From NCBI GenBank assembly GCA_002382075.1, contig DFZG01000058.1, positions 3,311 to 12,502 on the forward strand: DNA of 9,192 bases, read 5' to 3'. Below the pieces are notes generated by a model. That model worked only from the letters and a program-made list of their open reading frames with translations. It made no database searches and was not told the origin of the DNA. Every line of letters starts with the position of its first letter. Position 1 is the first letter of the stretch. This stretch comes from Candidatus Shapirobacteria bacterium UBA4062 (GTDB taxonomy: Bacteria; Patescibacteriota; Microgenomatia; UBA12405). The translations under genes were made by a program, and so were the position numbers. This document shows, in pieces, positions 7,421 through 9,192 of this stretch.

Positions 7421-7903
7421 CTATTTAATCCAAAAAAACTTTCTTCCCAAAACTACCATTCCTACTCCCAATATCAACAAACTTATTGTCGGCAAACCAT
7501 TTCCTGCCGCCGGCAAAGCTTCCCCAGAACCACTTTCAACCGCTGTCCAGTCAACATTTTCTGCTCCCATAGTTAAGGTGAAAGTAATATTACTCCCTCC
7601 GCTAGTTAGAACTATTTGATGATCACCAGCCGCTAATTCTCCAGGGTCATGACTCCAGTTGCCTGCCTCATCAGCTGTCACCACGCTTTCGGTACCATCA
7701 ACACTCACTGTCACACTTGCCCCACTTTCTGCTTCTCCAGTCATTATCGGTGATGAACCGCTATACCACCAATGAGAAATTTGCTTACCTTCAGTACTAA
7801 GTTGCCCAATAGACTTAAGATTAAATCCTCCTGCCAGCGCTTGATTACTACTCATTAACCAAATAAAAGACATTACCAAAAGTGCCATTAAAATTCTTTT
7901 CAT
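7421..7903 (-). CDS. Small secreted Ig-like surface protein with a sortase-type C-terminal signal
   Basis: A 160-residue protein from the ATG at 7903. An in-frame TTG at 7909 would add two residues but falls in the spacer after the -10. A signal peptide (1-24) has a basic start, a hydrophobic core and an ALA cleavage site before Gly25. One bacterial Ig-like repeat follows (about 51-112), with SPIMTGEAESGASVTVSVDG (51-70), VTADEAGNWS (75-84) and LAAGDHQI (90-97), as in Big_6/Bap-like adhesin repeats. After a Gly/Ser linker comes LPAAG (130-134), a hydrophobic helix (about 138-153) and the basic tail RKFFWIK. That is the architecture of a sortase sorting signal, with Ala where LPxTG has Thr. 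A sortase is encoded 2.6 kb away. With a single Ig repeat it is very small for an adhesin. It could alternatively simply stay membrane-anchored by the C-terminal helix. Confidence 0.85.
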   Translation of the reverse strand: MKRILMALLVMSFIWLMSSNQALAGGFNLKSIGQLSTEGKQISHWWYSGSSPIMTGEAESGASVTVSVDGTESVVTADEAGNWSHDPGELAAGDHQIVLTSGGSNITFTLTMGAENVDWTAVESGSGEALPAAGNGLPTISLLILGVGMVVLGRKFFWIK

Positions 7904-7909
7904 AATCAA

Positions 7910-7938
7910 ATCTTAGACCATCTATTCTCTCAATTCAA
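7910..7938 (-). promoter_or_regulatory. Promoter of the Ig-like surface protein gene
   Basis: On the - strand, TTGAAT (7938-7933, four of six to TTGACA) is followed after 17 bases by TAAGAT (7915-7910, four of six to TATAAT). The ATG at 7903 begins 7 bases downstream of the -10, where transcription would be expected to start, so the mRNA may be leaderless. Confidence 0.45.
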
Positions 7939-7947
7939 TATTTCAAA

Positions 7948-7976
7948 TTGACACGCCCACTCAAAAATGAGATATT
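7948..7976 (+). promoter_or_regulatory. Strong promoter of the proline-rich Cys-module gene
   Basis: A perfect -35 TTGACA (7948-7953), a 17-base spacer and a -10 GATATT (7971-7976, four of six), preceded by the extended-10 TG (7968-7969). The ATG at 7982 begins 6 bases downstream of the -10, at the expected transcription start. This places the alternative ATG at 7967 inside the promoter and argues for 7982 as the true start. The -35 lies 9 bases from the -35 of the divergent promoter. Confidence 0.62.
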
Positions 7977-7981
7977 TTTAT

Positions 7982-9043
7982 ATGGACCCACAAGATCAAG
8001 ATCAAAACAACCAAACTGATAGCTTAAAACAGCAATACCAAGATATCTTAAATAAATACTCCAAAGAGATTAAACCTGAACCTGATCTAGCCACCCAAGC
8101 CGCTCCCGAGACTCAAGCTCCGACTACTGATTCTTCTATGACCCAACCTGCTTCAGAGGATTCAGTTTTACCTCCTTTGCCTCAAGCCTCGTCTGAAAAT
8201 CTTCTTTCTGAAGTTTCACCAGAACCTCCAAAAGAATCCTTATCCTCAATTCCTGAGACTCCAGTTGCCAACGGTGCCATCGACGAAATTCTCAACCAAC
8301 CTCCTCAGCCACCAACAGAAACTCCACCAGTCTCATCAGACAACTCTTCTTCCTCTCTGAATTCCGATACTAATCAAACCCCAGAAGTTCCCCCAGTGAC
8401 TCCACCCACAGAATCAACTCAAGCTCCTCCTCAACAAACTGAACTTCCCCCAGTATCTCCTCCAGTGGAATCAACCGAACCTTCACTTTCTTCAACCTCA
8501 CCTGAAAATACACCAGCTGGCGAACCTCCGGTTCCACCAGTTCCACCTGTTTCTCCTCCTCCTACTTACCAAACTCCAGAAACACCTCCTCAAGATGTTG
8601 ATGCCAAATTGTCAGAAATTTTAGATGACAAACCCGAAAAGCCGCCTTCCTCTTCAAAATTTGCCAAAACATTTTTCTTTATCTCCCTAATCATATTTCT
8701 AGCTGTAGTTGGCGCAATTGCTTACAATCTTATTAAAGATCAATCCGCTTCATCCATTCCTTCAAATCCCGACAAAATTATTGTTGACCAAGATTCCGAT
8801 GAGCCCAGCGTTTCTGCTCAAAATTGTGTTATTAACGACCAAACTTATTCCATCAATCAATCTTTTGCTGCCGCTGACGGCTGCAACACCTGTACTTGTC
8901 AAGCCGACGGTACTATAGCTTGTACTGAGCTAGCCTGTGAATTAACCCCATCAGAATCAACTCCGTCATCTCTCCCCGATACCGGTGCTGAATCAGAATC
9001 AACTCCTTCTTCGGTGCCTAATACCGGTTCAACCACAGAATAA
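7982..9043 (+). CDS. Pro-rich single-pass membrane protein with outer pacifastin/VWC-like Cys module and two LPxTG-like motifs
   Basis: 353 residues from the ATG at 7982; an in-frame ATG at 7967 would add MRYFY but lies within the promoter. Numbering here is from 7982. Residues 1-225 have no signal peptide, are rich in Pro/Ser/Thr/Glu and should be cytoplasmic and disordered, with three short helix-prone DIL/EIL motifs (21-24, 101-104, 211-214). A membrane helix spans about 229-249. The outer part has six cysteines (282, 301, 304, 306, 314, 319); the last five follow C-N-x-C-x-C-x3-G-x3-C-T-x3-C, the spacing of arthropod pacifastin inhibitors, and VWC modules are related in pattern. The first cysteine gap (18 residues) is longer than usual in pacifastins. 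The C-terminus carries ESTPSSLPDTG and ESTPSSVPNTG, a tandem repeat with LPxTG-like motifs but no following helix. Role unknown; surface display is inferred. Confidence 0.82.
   Translation: MDPQDQDQNNQTDSLKQQYQDILNKYSKEIKPEPDLATQAAPETQAPTTDSSMTQPASEDSVLPPLPQASSENLLSEVSPEPPKESLSSIPETPVANGAIDEILNQPPQPPTETPPVSSDNSSSSLNSDTNQTPEVPPVTPPTESTQAPPQQTELPPVSPPVESTEPSLSSTSPENTPAGEPPVPPVPPVSPPPTYQTPETPPQDVDAKLSEILDDKPEKPPSSSKFAKTFFFISLIIFLAVVGAIAYNLIKDQSASSIPSNPDKIIVDQDSDEPSVSAQNCVINDQTYSINQSFAAADGCNTCTCQADGTIACTELACELTPSESTPSSLPDTGAESESTPSSVPNTGSTTE
8388..8476 (+). repeat. Imperfect 32-base direct repeats in the proline-rich region
   Basis: Two related 32-base copies (8388-8419 and 8445-8476), offset by 57 bases (19 codons), both encode PPV(T/S)PP(T/V)EST. 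The copies differ mainly at a few central bases, which points to an old in-frame duplication in the cytoplasmic Pro-rich segment. Confidence 0.65.
8823..8939 (+). other. Region encoding the six-cysteine module
   Basis: This stretch holds all six cysteines of the protein. The segment CNTCTCQADGTIACTELAC matches the C-terminal five-cysteine spacing of pacifastin light-chain domains, with CTELAC where those inhibitors have the reactive loop (for example CTLKAC). If the fold is the same, the residue at P1 would be Glu, unlike known trypsin- or chymotrypsin-directed members. Homology is unproven, since cysteine spacing can converge. Confidence 0.5.
8951..9028 (+). repeat. Tandem 36-base repeat encoding two LPxTG-like motifs
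   Basis: Copies at 8951-8986 and 8993-9028 (period 42 bases, 14 codons) encode SESTPSSLPDTG and SESTPSSVPNTG. Both begin TCAGAATCAACTCC and end ATACCGGT; the middle varies. The frame is kept and both copies retain the P-x-T-G core. Confidence 0.85.
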
Positions 9044-9044
9044 C

Positions 9045-9192
9045 TTGAAAAAGATTCACCTAATCTATCTTTCTGTCATCGCTGTTCTTTTCACTGGCCT
9101 ACTTTATCTGCTGTATCTTAATTTTTACAAACCCCAACCAACTTCTCCCCCCACCACCAACATTACACCCACCGAAACCCCCGACCCCACCA
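9045..9192 (+). CDS. N-terminal part of a membrane-anchored Pro/Thr-rich protein (cut by window end)
   Basis: An open frame begins with TTG at 9045, one base after the stop of the preceding gene, and runs off the window. It encodes a basic start (KKIH), a hydrophobic helix (about residues 5-25, an uncleaved anchor or signal peptide) and then a low-complexity linker rich in Pro and Thr (from about residue 29). This layout is typical of an extracytoplasmic protein whose folded domain comes later. No ATG or GTG fits, and the tight spacing suggests co-transcription with the preceding gene. The product cannot be named from 49 codons. Confidence 0.7.
   Translation, partial: MKKIHLIYLSVIAVLFTGLLYLLYLNFYKPQPTSPPTTNITPTETPDPT

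Noticed and set aside
7319..7576. 85-residue + strand frame spanning the miaB start and the end of the Ig-like protein gene
   Set aside because: Antisense to two well-supported genes, no homologous motif, composition explained by the C-rich strand.
7967..7981. ATG at 7967 as the start of the Pro-rich protein
   Set aside because: It falls between the -35 and -10 boxes of the best promoter in the window; the ATG at 7982 sits at the expected transcription start.
1..9192. tRNA, rRNA, CRISPR array, transposase or phage integration site
   Set aside because: Intergenic gaps are at most about 80 bases; no cloverleaf, regularly spaced palindromic repeats, terminal inverted repeats or recombinase motifs were seen. 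The tandem repeats present are coding.

Overview
The window looks like a piece of a streamlined Patescibacteria (CPR) genome, probably Microgenomates-like. This is inferred from the reduced forms of several housekeeping proteins, the tightly packed genes, the AT-rich composition, and the mix of a sortase, Cys-rich or Ig-like surface proteins and a PilM-like/baseplate-J-like membrane protein. I ran no similarity search. The standard code fits: TAA, TAG and TGA all act as stops, and no TGA interrupts a conserved domain, so the TGA=Gly recoding of Gracilibacteria/SR1 is not supported.

Positions 3-6291, + strand: a compact run of six genes. They are alaS (short, no C-terminal domain), a 749-residue protein with a cytoplasmic actin-like part, one membrane helix and a large outer domain, a sortase (its GTG start overlaps the previous TGA), ruvX (overlapping the sortase), a 65-residue zinc-ribbon protein, and mltG. 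The order alaS - ruvX - small gene - mltG recalls the Firmicutes order alaS-yrzL-ruvX-yrzB-mltG, here with two envelope genes inserted. Positions 6284-7903, - strand: miaB (without the usual TRAM domain, overlapping mltG tail to tail by 8 bases) and, upstream of it, a small secreted Ig-like protein with a sortase-type C-terminal signal (LPAAG, hydrophobic helix, basic tail). Positions 7982-9192, + strand: a proline-rich single-pass protein whose outer part carries a six-cysteine module resembling pacifastin/VWC domains and two LPxTG-like motifs, then the start of another membrane-anchored Pro/Thr-rich protein cut by the window edge.

Two themes link the genes. The first is the cell envelope: MltG trims glycan strands, the sortase would attach LPxTG-type proteins, and two candidate substrates lie within 5 kb. 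The second is translation: AlaRS charges tRNA-Ala and MiaB modifies A37 of tRNAs. RuvX adds a nucleic-acid processing role. No rRNA, tRNA, CRISPR array or insertion sequence was seen. Apart from the 78-base divergent promoter region (7904-7981) there is almost no intergenic space.

No start in the window has a convincing Shine-Dalgarno sequence. Three starts (7399 -, 7903 -, 7982 +) lie 5-6 bases after a plausible -10 box, which suggests leaderless transcripts. The + strand is C-rich and G-poor even inside the - strand genes, so codon choice differs sharply between strands, as expected from a replication-linked skew.
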